Source: Candidatus Thalassarchaeaceae archaeon (GTDB taxonomy: Archaea; Thermoplasmatota; Poseidoniia; Poseidoniales; Thalassarchaeaceae). From it: a stretch of DNA of 7,968 nt. This document shows, piece by piece, positions 1-5,951 of this stretch (its first letter is position 1; the number at the start of each line of letters is the position of its first letter). The position numbers were made by a program, and so were the translations under genes. The stretch covers positions 1 to 7,968 of the forward strand of contig JASLJW010000113.1 of NCBI GenBank assembly GCA_030747885.1, written 5' to 3'. The notes beneath the pieces are model-generated. The model did not search any database and had not been told where the DNA came from. It saw nothing but the letters and a program-made list of their open reading frames with translations.

Positions 1-1338
1 TAAATCCTGAGGTGCTTGCAGGGTAAGAATAGGATTTACAATCGACCCTCCTTCATTGAGATTGTAACCTGCAGGAGCATCAAATGAAACATTCCAATTG
101 GAATTGAAACTAGTTACCAAACTTAAGCTAACAGACATCTGATCACTAGTCCCCCTATGCATCAGTTGCAATGGAATAGCAGTGACCTGAGAAGGAGCAA
201 TATATTCTGTAGAACGACTTTCACCATGTCTTAGAGCAATACCAAATTTGTTCATTACAATATTATCATGTTCGATTACTATTGAATTGCCTCCAATATC
301 TGAAATCTCTAATGAAACTTGATATTCCCCATCCTCTAAACCTCCAGGGTACTCCCAATCATAAGTTCCAGCAATTGACCATGTAGTATCATCTACTCCA
401 TCTAGAGAACCAGTAATTGCTTGATCGACTGGAAGCCCCCCACTTGGATTGAGTACAATAAGGCGAACTGAATTAATATCAAAACGTCCGAAAGCGCTCT
501 TGACCTCAAATCTGAATTGCATTGTCCTTTCAGAGATTATATCATTGGGGTACCAATCAATCTGAGCACCATCAATCATCTCAGCACCATCCTTCTGGAC
601 GATAAGAATACTATTCGAAAGAGCATTTGATTTAACATCAATCATAGTAAACTGGTCAGCTCCACCATCTATTGCCCCGAAATATAGAGTAGCAGAACAT
701 TCGGATCCACCCCACTGTCTTGCCTCTGTATCAGGGCCACCAGGGGGGTCATTCCCTCCACCATCGCATCCACTCATATCAGCCTGAACTCTGACGGTTA
801 ACTGATTGTCTTTGAGAACTGTGAATCCTCCTGCCAAAGGTAACTCAATATTCCCTTGACTAACCGCACAACTACTTCCGAATTGTGTCTGACATGCATC
901 ATATTCCTGATCTTCTTCAGCGATTACTTGGCCATCATTGAGTATCTGAATGGTAAATAGTGCCTTGGCGCCATCAGAAGATGATACTGCCTTGTAATAC
1001 ATTGTAAACTCGATATCTCCAGAATAGCCTTCAATATAGAGATCAGAAAGCATTCGAGGACTTCTAAATTCGGCTGTTTCTTCGGATACTACAATTTCCT
1101 TTTGAGAACCTGTAGGTTCCTCAGTAGTCAAGAATCCATCTCCTCCAGCACTATCATTTTTATCCGCTACAAAAATCTCGTAGTCATACAATTGATCCCC
1201 TGTGAAATAACTTTGTTCTTCAGCATCTAACTGAATAGGGGTGGAAACAGTGGCCCCAAAGGAACTGAAGACCAAAACTAGAACGAGCAGAATGGCCCGG
1301 AGGAATGGGCGTTGGAGGACATACTGCACGCTCATCAT
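1..1338 (-). CDS. Secreted beta-rich surface protein with Ig-like and CARDB/NEW3-like segments, 3' end beyond window
   Basis: I translated this frame by hand from the ATG at 1338; it stays open for 446 codons to base 1, so the C-terminus is missing. A second ATG follows at once (1335). Residues 1-14 are basic or polar, 15-29 form a hydrophobic core (AILLVLVLVFSSFGA), and the sequence then turns acidic: a classic Sec signal peptide, probably cut near residue 30-33. The mature part is rich in Asp, Glu, Gly, Ser and Thr with alternating beta-strand pattern. Residues about 190-203 form a Gly/Pro/Asp-rich loop, and the only four cysteines (149, 157, 191, 214) flank it and may form disulfides. Residues about 235-360 look Ig-like (DGEYQVSLEISDIGGNS near the end), and 380-446 resemble CARDB/NEW3 domains (an IPLQLMHRG strand, then NWNVSFDAP). 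It is presumably exported and cell-surface or extracellular. No enzymatic motif is seen; the specific function is unknown. Confidence 0.8.
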   Translation of the reverse strand, partial: MMSVQYVLQRPFLRAILLVLVLVFSSFGATVSTPIQLDAEEQSYFTGDQLYDYEIFVADKNDSAGGDGFLTTEEPTGSQKEIVVSEETAEFRSPRMLSDLYIEGYSGDIEFTMYYKAVSSSDGAKALFTIQILNDGQVIAEEDQEYDACQTQFGSSCAVSQGNIELPLAGGFTVLKDNQLTVRVQADMSGCDGGGNDPPGGPDTEARQWGGSECSATLYFGAIDGGADQFTMIDVKSNALSNSILIVQKDGAEMIDGAQIDWYPNDIISERTMQFRFEVKSAFGRFDINSVRLIVLNPSGGLPVDQAITGSLDGVDDTTWSIAGTYDWEYPGGLEDGEYQVSLEISDIGGNSIVIEHDNIVMNKFGIALRHGESRSTEYIAPSQVTAIPLQLMHRGTSDQMSVSLSLVTSFNSNWNVSFDAPAGYNLNEGGSIVNPILTLQAPQDL

Positions 1339-1446
1339 GTATCCCGTGGCACCTCGACCGTTAAACGGTTTGCGCGCTAGTGTGTCGAAGATTGGGGTTC
1401 CTTGCAAAGCGGTTCGTTCATGAGCGGCCGTGTATTCGAAAGGGTT
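1339..1446. promoter_or_regulatory. Divergent spacer between secreted-protein gene and tRNA-Leu
   Basis: This 108-base stretch must carry the promoters for both the minus-strand secreted protein and the plus-strand tRNA. It is GC-richer than its surroundings and has no clear archaeal TATA box on the tRNA side. No ATG lies in frame upstream of the secreted protein's start, which supports the chosen start. The one clear structure is the inverted repeat listed separately. Confidence 0.4.
1357..1369. repeat. Perfect inverted repeat ACCGTT-A-AACGGT, possible operator or promoter element
   Basis: Two 6-base arms are perfectly complementary around one central base. The centre (1363) lies 25 bases upstream of the secreted-protein ATG at 1338, where the TATA box of a leaderless archaeal gene would sit; its AT-rich core (TTAAA on the plus strand) could serve as a weak TATA element. 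A dimeric regulator site overlapping the promoter is an inference. A 13-base palindrome can also arise by chance. Confidence 0.35.
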
Positions 1447-1530
1447 GCGGGGGTAGCCGAGCCTGGTCAAAGGCGCTGGAGTTAAGTTCCAGTACGTAAC
1501 GTTTCGTGGGTTCAAATCCCACCCCCCGCA
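1447..1530 (+). tRNA. tRNA-Leu, anticodon UAA
   Basis: This is a complete class II cloverleaf read by eye. The 7-bp acceptor stem is GCGGGGG (1447-1453) with CCCCCGC (1523-1529), plus discriminator A1530. The short D stem is GCC/GGC (1456-1458 with 1472-1474). The anticodon stem is CTGGA/TCCAG with loop GTTAAGT and anticodon TAA at 1483-1485, T33 before it and a purine after it. The long variable arm (1493-1505) holds a 3-bp stem ACG/CGT. The T arm is GTGGG-TTCAAAT-CCCAC. The long variable arm and A discriminator fit leucine. No intron is present and CCA is not encoded, since TCT follows. It reads UUA and possibly UUG codons. The gene ends 2 bases before the convergent membrane-protein gene. 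Confidence 0.95.
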
Positions 1531-1549
1531 TCTTATTCTTCTTCAATTA
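1531..1549 (+). terminator. T-rich tract after tRNA-Leu, possible termination signal
   Basis: The plus strand directly after the tRNA is pyrimidine- and T-rich (TCTTATTCTTCTTC), as expected for archaeal oligo-T-dependent termination. No hairpin precedes it apart from the tRNA itself. The same bases encode, on the other strand, the final Glu-Glu-Glu-stop of the convergent CDS, so the composition may simply reflect that coding. Confidence 0.3.
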
Positions 1550-2465
1550 TTGATGAGAATGGAATTGCTCCTACTTCACGCAACCCCTCTATCATCTCTC
1601 CAATCAAACATTGGCCTTCAGCAGCTGGGAGGTCGCATCTGACCCTTCGTTCTCCAAACAATAGCGTCAAACCCCATGCCTGCGTAGCATCGATATCTTT
1701 GAATTCAGATAACGGGAAAGTCTCGGCAGGAAGACGGAATAAACCCAATAATTTACCCGATACAGATACCCCAGATTCTCTGATAATTATTCTGTGGCTT
1801 CCCTCAAATATCCTATTTGAATTATTTAGGAATGCAATCAGAACCATTGAAACAAAAATTCCCAATATCCACCCATATGTCATGCCATATTGGTTAAATC
1901 CAATTATATTTCCAGAAAACATCAGAGAAATCGGACCTAAAATCAAACTACAGGACAGTAAAAGCGCAGTGAAAAGAAAACCCAATGGTGAAACCTCGCT
2001 AGGAAGATCCATGATTACTTCATCGCCCCTAACTTCCACTGACCCACGCATTGAGGGGGTTCTAATCGGACGAGGCCAACGCCCAGGATGGCGTGCAATT
2101 TGTTGTAAAACAGTTAGCCCATGTTCATCTCTCTCAACAATTCGACCAGTGTGCTCAATCAATCGTGCACTTCCTAGTCGCGCAATCTCTTCGGCTACAG
2201 ACAATGCATCTGATTCGGAACCCAAGGAAAGAAGTGGGCGTGGCCCTTCCTTACTTTCAAGCAATATTCTCCATGTTGGAACCAATGTACGTTCTAATTT
2301 TTCAGTTCTTATTGCAAGGATTTCTCCAGGTTGATAACGGGCTTCTGCATCACCAATTTGGATTAGAACCGAACCCGAATCCTGCGTGAAGCGCATATTG
2401 GATTGAACAGAGATTTCTAGAAGGCCATTCTTGGCCCTGTTTGAGCCGAATGCGCGCCAAGTCAT
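1533..2465 (-). CDS. Hypothetical membrane protein with two transmembrane helices
   Basis: I do not recognise the family of this 310-residue protein. Residues 1-155 are a soluble, charged region with beta-like segments and a helical stretch near 84-105. Two hydrophobic segments follow, at about 161-183 (LGFLFTALLLSCSLILGPIS) and 196-213 (TYGWILGIFVSMVLIAFL), separated by a short loop. A second soluble region (about 218-305) has alternating hydrophobic residues that suggest beta strands (HRIIIRESGVSVSG, and LTLLFGERRVRCDLP), reminiscent of PH-like domains of small membrane proteins, but that is only a guess. It ends in an acidic IIEEE tail. There is no signal peptide, so both soluble regions probably face the same side of the membrane. 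ATG at 2465 is taken as the start; Met24 is an alternative. It is divergent from the desulfurase-like gene and convergent with tRNA-Leu. Confidence 0.75.
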   Translation of the reverse strand: MTWRAFGSNRAKNGLLEISVQSNMRFTQDSGSVLIQIGDAEARYQPGEILAIRTEKLERTLVPTWRILLESKEGPRPLLSLGSESDALSVAEEIARLGSARLIEHTGRIVERDEHGLTVLQQIARHPGRWPRPIRTPSMRGSVEVRGDEVIMDLPSEVSPLGFLFTALLLSCSLILGPISLMFSGNIIGFNQYGMTYGWILGIFVSMVLIAFLNNSNRIFEGSHRIIIRESGVSVSGKLLGLFRLPAETFPLSEFKDIDATQAWGLTLLFGERRVRCDLPAAEGQCLIGEMIEGLREVGAIPFSSIIEEE

Positions 2466-2515
2466 ACACCTTCGTCTAACTCTAAGTATTTCATCGGTGT
2501 TGCTTTCGCCCCATC
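2466..2515. promoter_or_regulatory. 50-base divergent promoter region with one central TATA-like element
   Basis: Two start codons face away from each other across only 50 bases. The AT-rich element TAAGTATTT (2483-2491) is centred about 29 bases before the plus-strand ATG at 2516, the right place for the TATA box of a leaderless archaeal transcript. It lies about 22 bases before the minus-strand ATG. Neither start has a convincing ribosome binding site. Sharing of the element by both genes is an inference. Confidence 0.4.
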
Positions 2516-3562
2516 ATGGGCGGCGATTCGAAGAGTGTAGATATTCTTTCAGCATCGCCTCTTCATCCTTTAGCGATTGAGGCAATAATTTCGAGCACTG
2601 AAGGTACTCAGTATAGCATAAATGGCTTTAGTGAGGCAGCACATCAAGTAGCAGAAAAACTGGAAAAAAGAAGGCAGCAATTGGAAAATTTGTTGCCTGG
2701 AGGTTCGATTTGGTTCACATCCTCTGCTGATGAGTCAGCAACATGGGCAATTCGAGGGCTTCTTTCAACAAATTCACGAATTGGGAATAGAGTAGATGTG
2801 AAAGATGATTCACATATTTCTTTGATAAATGCTGCAAAAAGATTCGGAGGAAATGAAGGTGAAGTTGTTGTTGCTGTCGCATCAGCTATGGACATTGAGA
2901 CTGGCAGAATATTAAATGTAGAAAAATGGAATCATGATCTAAATGAACGATTGAGTTCACCAAAGAGAATTTTAGATGCTCGGGGGATTATTGGACGTTT
3001 ACCAATTGCCAAACTCTGTGGATTTGCAGATGCAATTATTCTTGATTCTGAAAGTTATGGGGGGCCGTCAGGAATTGCAGCATTATGGATTCGTCGGGGC
3101 ATTAGAATCGCCCCGATGATTGAGGGGAGTGGCCAAGAATTAGGCCGTCGAGGAGGAAATGTACCTTTGGGGCTCGTCAATGCATTCGTTGAAGTTGCAA
3201 TTTATTTAGACAATGAGAGGGAAGAAAATTGTCAGAAATGGTCAAATTTGCATAATTTTCTAGAAAACGGAATAATCGAAAAGGGAGGAAAAATACATGG
3301 AAAAAACGATGAAAGAGCCCCGGGAATTACGTGCTTTAGTATGCCAGGACCTCCTGCCGAAATATATCTACAAAATTTGGAAGAAAGGGGATTCATTGCA
3401 GCACCTAGTGGAGGATGTAGTGCAACCGCTGGAAAGCCATCTCATGTACTAACATCAATGGGGATAGATTCTGAAGAGGCTCTACGGGCAATTCGAATCA
3501 GCCTGGAACCCAATACAAACATGAAGATGTTGAATGAATTAATTGACGCAATGGTGAATTAA
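2516..3562 (+). CDS. NifS/IscS-like class V aminotransferase-fold protein lacking the PLP lysine
   Basis: This 348-residue protein aligns along most of its length with group I cysteine desulfurases, which use PLP and a mobile-loop cysteine to supply sulfur for Fe-S clusters. Retained features are FTSSADESATWAIRGL (67-82; family TSGATES..AIRG), His100, Asp154 (family DA.Q), GPSGIAALWIRR (183-194), GSGQELGRRGGNVP (204-217), the loop cysteine Cys301 in PSGGCSATAGKPSHVL (297-312), and IRISL with Arg327. The 121-residue spacing from the lysine site to Cys301 matches E. coli IscS (122). Lost features are the Schiff-base lysine (Ser180), the preceding His (Glu179), the SxHK Ser (Asp177), the ATES Thr (Asp72), the DA.Q Gln (Gly157), and the N-terminal NAATT signature. 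The frame is intact, so this looks like a maintained pseudoenzyme or repurposed sulfur/Fe-S protein rather than a decaying gene. No IscU or SufBCD gene is adjacent. The family call is firm; the function is unknown. Confidence 0.85.
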   Translation: MGGDSKSVDILSASPLHPLAIEAIISSTEGTQYSINGFSEAAHQVAEKLEKRRQQLENLLPGGSIWFTSSADESATWAIRGLLSTNSRIGNRVDVKDDSHISLINAAKRFGGNEGEVVVAVASAMDIETGRILNVEKWNHDLNERLSSPKRILDARGIIGRLPIAKLCGFADAIILDSESYGGPSGIAALWIRRGIRIAPMIEGSGQELGRRGGNVPLGLVNAFVEVAIYLDNEREENCQKWSNLHNFLENGIIEKGGKIHGKNDERAPGITCFSMPGPPAEIYLQNLEERGFIAAPSGGCSATAGKPSHVLTSMGIDSEEALRAIRISLEPNTNMKMLNELIDAMVN

Positions 3563-3964
3563 TCATTTTATTCTGCTGAAACTACAACCAATTTTGCCGT
3601 CTCCTTCAATTACTGCTAATTTTGAAACCGAAACAGATGCTCCGATTACTTCATGAGGAAATAAACAGCCCTCAAGAATCTCAGATGCCAAGGTCTCTAA
3701 CAAATTATAACGCCTTGAAACCAACAATTGATCCACTATTGCTCGAAGATAATCATAGTCTACAACTGCATCTATCTCGTCTCTTACAGGGGGATTCGCA
3801 CCAGAAATATGGACTTCAATATTGAAGGATACTGGTTGTAAAACACCTTGCTCATGAGGTAAAACACCAATATCAATATCCCTTTTCCAACCTCGAATAA
3901 ATAATGATGTAATCCCTTCTGGATGATTGGATAACATCTCTGCAAGAACGCTAACTTCAGTCAT
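3563..3964 (-). CDS. folB: FolB-type dihydroneopterin aldolase
   Basis: Dihydroneopterin aldolase cleaves 7,8-dihydroneopterin to 6-hydroxymethyl-dihydropterin and glycolaldehyde in pterin/folate synthesis. The protein has 133 residues, normal for the family (about 120-130). Family marks visible are LFIRGWKRDIDIGVLPHEQ (21-39; Glu38 matches the conserved catalytic-region Glu), VVDYDYL with Tyr70, YNLLETLASEIL (86-97; family NLLE.LAE.I), and VSKLAVIEGDGKIG (113-126) with Lys115 at the catalytic lysine position. The start at 3964 is preferred over an upstream ATG at 4018: it lies one base after the stop of the reductase gene and is preceded by GGAGG six bases upstream. It is the second gene of a two-gene operon with the reductase, and its stop abuts the stop of the convergent desulfurase-like gene with no gap. 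Family members acting as epimerase (FolX-like) cannot be excluded. Confidence 0.87.
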   Translation of the reverse strand: MTEVSVLAEMLSNHPEGITSLFIRGWKRDIDIGVLPHEQGVLQPVSFNIEVHISGANPPVRDEIDAVVDYDYLRAIVDQLLVSRRYNLLETLASEILEGCLFPHEVIGASVSVSKLAVIEGDGKIGCSFSRIK

Positions 3965-3965
3965 C

Positions 3966-4763
3966 TTAATCCTCCGTCTCAAATACAACATCTCGATTCC
4001 TACCCAAAAGATGTTCACCAGAATCCACTACCAAATTTTGTGCAGTAATCGAACGCGCCTGGAATAAAAATGAGACTGCATCAGCAATATCTTGAGGGGT
4101 AGGGCCATGTCCCAACGGAGACTGATTCTGAGCCTTTTCAAAACCAGATGAGGATTGTTCATTACTGGGTAAAACATGACCCGGCGATACTGAGTTTACC
4201 CTACAAATAGGGGCAAAGGCCTTGGCCATCATTATCGTAGCTCCAGAAAGTGCTTGTTTACTCAAAGTGTATGAAAAATGATCAGGATGCGGTGAAATCA
4301 ATTTCTGGTCTAGAATATTAACAATACAAGGAAGGTTTTCTTGAATAGAATTGGAAAAAGTACTGGTTAACCAATCATGAAACATTTGAGAAAGAAGTAC
4401 AGGGGCCATCGTGTTTACCCGATAATGTCCAATCAATGACTCTGCGTTTACATTCGACGGGTGGTCCCACTCAAACATACTAGCTGAATTTACTAAACCG
4501 ACTAAGCCCATCTCATTATTTTCAAGGAGTTTTATGGTATCATCAAAAATCCCTGTCACAGAATCAGGATTATCGAGATTGCCTTCAACAATAAAGCAAG
4601 TTACTCCTAATGATTCTATTTCATCACATAGAACGCCTACTTGATCATCATGAGAACGAGTCTGAATTACAATATGGAAGCCACTTGATGCCAAGGTCAA
4701 TGAGATAAAACGGCCAATTCTCCGAGAGCCTCCTGTGACCAATACTGCTCCAGCCATATTCAT
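3966..4763 (-). CDS. folM: FolM/PTR1-like pteridine reductase (short-chain dehydrogenase)
   Basis: This 265-residue SDR enzyme is likely to reduce dihydropterin or dihydrofolate with NADPH. The Rossmann motif TGGSRRIGR (10-18) has the double Arg seen in PTR1/FolM, where it favours NADPH. NSASMFEWD (92-100) replaces the usual NNAG. NILDQKLISPHPDHFSYTLSK (149-169) carries the catalytic set Asp152, Tyr165 and Lys169; Asp in place of the usual SDR Ser is the hallmark of pteridine reductases. VNSVSPGHVLPS (189-200) and VVDSGEHL (245-252) also match that branch. ATG 4763 is used; Met3 (4757) is equally possible, and no ribosome binding site is seen before either. It is first in an operon with folB, one base apart, which strongly supports a pterin role. 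A different SDR substrate remains possible, though the motifs and neighbour agree. Confidence 0.83.
   Translation of the reverse strand: MNMAGAVLVTGGSRRIGRFISLTLASSGFHIVIQTRSHDDQVGVLCDEIESLGVTCFIVEGNLDNPDSVTGIFDDTIKLLENNEMGLVGLVNSASMFEWDHPSNVNAESLIGHYRVNTMAPVLLSQMFHDWLTSTFSNSIQENLPCIVNILDQKLISPHPDHFSYTLSKQALSGATIMMAKAFAPICRVNSVSPGHVLPSNEQSSSGFEKAQNQSPLGHGPTPQDIADAVSFLFQARSITAQNLVVDSGEHLLGRNRDVVFETED
3971..3975 (-). promoter_or_regulatory. Shine-Dalgarno site of folB inside the end of the reductase gene
   Basis: On the minus strand GGAGG sits six bases before the ATG at 3964 and lies inside the last codons of the upstream reductase gene, followed by TAAGATG. It fixes the folB start and shows translational coupling within the operon. 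It also shows that this genome uses ribosome binding sites for internal operon genes. Confidence 0.7.
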
Positions 4764-4854
4764 AGGTCATTGACTGCCATATTTAGTATGTTGATAAACT
4801 AACAATTCCTGCAAACTGTTAATCGGGTACTATTCAAACAGAGGGGTGAAGGAC
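4764..4854. promoter_or_regulatory. Divergent promoter region between the pterin operon and lipA
   Basis: This 91-base spacer carries promoters in both directions. AT-rich candidates are TAAATA on the minus strand (4785-4780), about 20 bases before the reductase ATG, and GATAAACTAA on the plus strand (about 4793-4802), which would place a lipA transcript start near 4820-4830 and leave a short leader containing the ribosome binding site. Neither box is a strong match, so only the region is asserted. Confidence 0.4.
4841..4849 (+). promoter_or_regulatory. Ribosome binding site of lipA that decides its start
   Basis: GAGGGGTGA matches the GGAGGTGA consensus with a one-base change and lies five bases before ATG 4855. 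A GTG at 4846 is in frame and would add three residues, but it is part of this site, so ATG 4855 is the better start. Confidence 0.65.
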
Positions 4855-5901
4855 ATGCCGCCACTCCCACTCCCGGTTGCAGATTCAAACGAATCATTCG
4901 CTTCAAGTTGTGATAGTGGAACTGTTCAAACTGCTAAAGAAAAAAGGAGAGCACTAAGGAAAAGGTTGCCGCCTTGGTTCAAAACATCGCTACCAACTGG
5001 AGAGGCGCAACAGAAGTTTAACTTCACACGAGCCACGATAGAAACTGGTTCATTGAGCACTGTCTGTGAAGAAGCAAGATGTCCCAATATTCACGATTGT
5101 TGGGGGAGAGGGACTGCTACATTCATGATTGCAGGTGAAGAATGTACTCGTGGATGCAGATTCTGTGCAGTTGGCACAATTAAACAACCTCTGCCACTTG
5201 ACCCCGAAGAACCAACAAGACTTGCTGAGGCAGTCAAAGATATGGCGCTCTCTTACGTAGTAATTACAGTCGTTAACAGAGATGACTTACCCGATGGAGG
5301 AGCGTCACATTACAGAGCCTGCATCGATGCAATTCATGAAGTACGCCCAGATATTGGATTGGAACTTCTATGTAGCGACTTAGATGGAAATCTAGAGGCA
5401 CTTGATTTACTACTGGATGGAGCCCCATTGGATGTTTTTGCTCACAATGTTGAATGCACTCCAAGATTAGATTCCAAAGTACGAGACCCAAGAGCCTCAT
5501 TTGAACAATCAAAGAGGATTCTAGAAGTAGCAAAAAAGCTCAGGCCTGATTTGCTCACAAAGACCAGTATTATGGTAGGAGTAGGGGAAACTGATGAAGA
5601 AATTACTGAGGCGATGAAGGATCTGAGGTCAATTGATGTTGATTTGTTAACAATCGGACAATATTTGCAACCGTCTGATAGGCATCTCCCAATCGATAGA
5701 TTTCCAGAACCTCAACAATATGCGATTTGGGATTCAGAGGCTAGAGAAATGGGGTTCAAAGGAGTGGCTTGTGGACCATTAGTAAGATCTTCATTCAGAG
5801 CAGGCCACCTTAGAGATGAAGCCTATGGGGCAACTCCTGCAGTAACACGCTCACAAACAAATTCAGCAATTAGTTTTCTTTCACCAAGTGTATCGAATTA
5901 G
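4855..5901 (+). CDS. lipA: Lipoyl synthase LipA, radical SAM enzyme
   Basis: LipA inserts two sulfur atoms into the octanoyl chain on lipoyl-carrier proteins, using SAM and two [4Fe-4S] clusters, one of which is consumed as sulfur donor. The 348-residue protein (from ATG 4855) has the auxiliary-cluster motif CEEARCPNIHDC (Cys71, 76, 82) and the radical-SAM motif CTRGCRFC (Cys97, 101, 104). It also has NRDDLPDGGA (141-150), FAHNVE (195-200), KTSIMVGVGET (236-246), QYLQPS (269-274) and the C-terminal VRSSFRAGH with the auxiliary-cluster serine. The first roughly 35 residues are a polar, Pro/Ser-rich extension ahead of the core that begins near the LPPWFKTSLPTGE segment. It sits just upstream of oxo-acid dehydrogenase genes whose E2 partner needs lipoate. 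No LipB, LplA or LipM is seen here, so the source of the octanoyl group is unknown. Confidence 0.96.
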   Translation: MPPLPLPVADSNESFASSCDSGTVQTAKEKRRALRKRLPPWFKTSLPTGEAQQKFNFTRATIETGSLSTVCEEARCPNIHDCWGRGTATFMIAGEECTRGCRFCAVGTIKQPLPLDPEEPTRLAEAVKDMALSYVVITVVNRDDLPDGGASHYRACIDAIHEVRPDIGLELLCSDLDGNLEALDLLLDGAPLDVFAHNVECTPRLDSKVRDPRASFEQSKRILEVAKKLRPDLLTKTSIMVGVGETDEEITEAMKDLRSIDVDLLTIGQYLQPSDRHLPIDRFPEPQQYAIWDSEAREMGFKGVACGPLVRSSFRAGHLRDEAYGATPAVTRSQTNSAISFLSPSVSN

Positions 5902-5910
5902 ACAATGTTC

Positions 5911-5928
5911 GAAAGCGGAATAATATTA
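5911..5928 (+). promoter_or_regulatory. Archaeal-style BRE/TATA promoter of the bkdA1-type gene, leaderless
   Basis: AATAATATTA (5919-5928) is centred about 28 bases before ATG 5952, and the purine-rich GAAAGCGG just upstream could be a BRE. There is no ribosome binding site before the ATG. This is the usual layout of a leaderless archaeal transcript that starts at or near the ATG. It implies that the E1 operon is transcribed separately from lipA, despite only 50 bases between them. Confidence 0.55.
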
Positions 5929-5951
5929 CCACTCCGACTCAAGTCAATACC

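Noticed and set aside
1241..1423. A 60-codon plus-strand frame over the signal-peptide region
   Set aside because: It is antisense to the secreted-protein N-terminus, with basic low-information composition and no supporting signals.
1699..2334. A 211-codon open frame on the plus strand
   Set aside because: It is antisense to the 310-residue membrane-protein gene, shows no recognisable motif, and starts without a promoter or ribosome binding site. It is most likely a shadow of the real gene.
2516..3562. Annotation as a functional cysteine desulfurase or aminotransferase
   Set aside because: The lysine needed to form the internal aldimine with PLP is Ser180, and no nearby lysine aligns; the enzymatic call is not supported by the sequence.
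3965..4018. Upstream ATG at 4018 giving folB an extra 18 residues
   Set aside because: The extension overlaps the end of the reductase gene and matches nothing in the family, whereas ATG 3964 has GGAGG six bases upstream and gives normal family length.
4846..4854. GTG start for lipA three codons upstream
   Set aside because: The GTG is part of the GAGGGGTGA ribosome binding site that serves ATG 4855.
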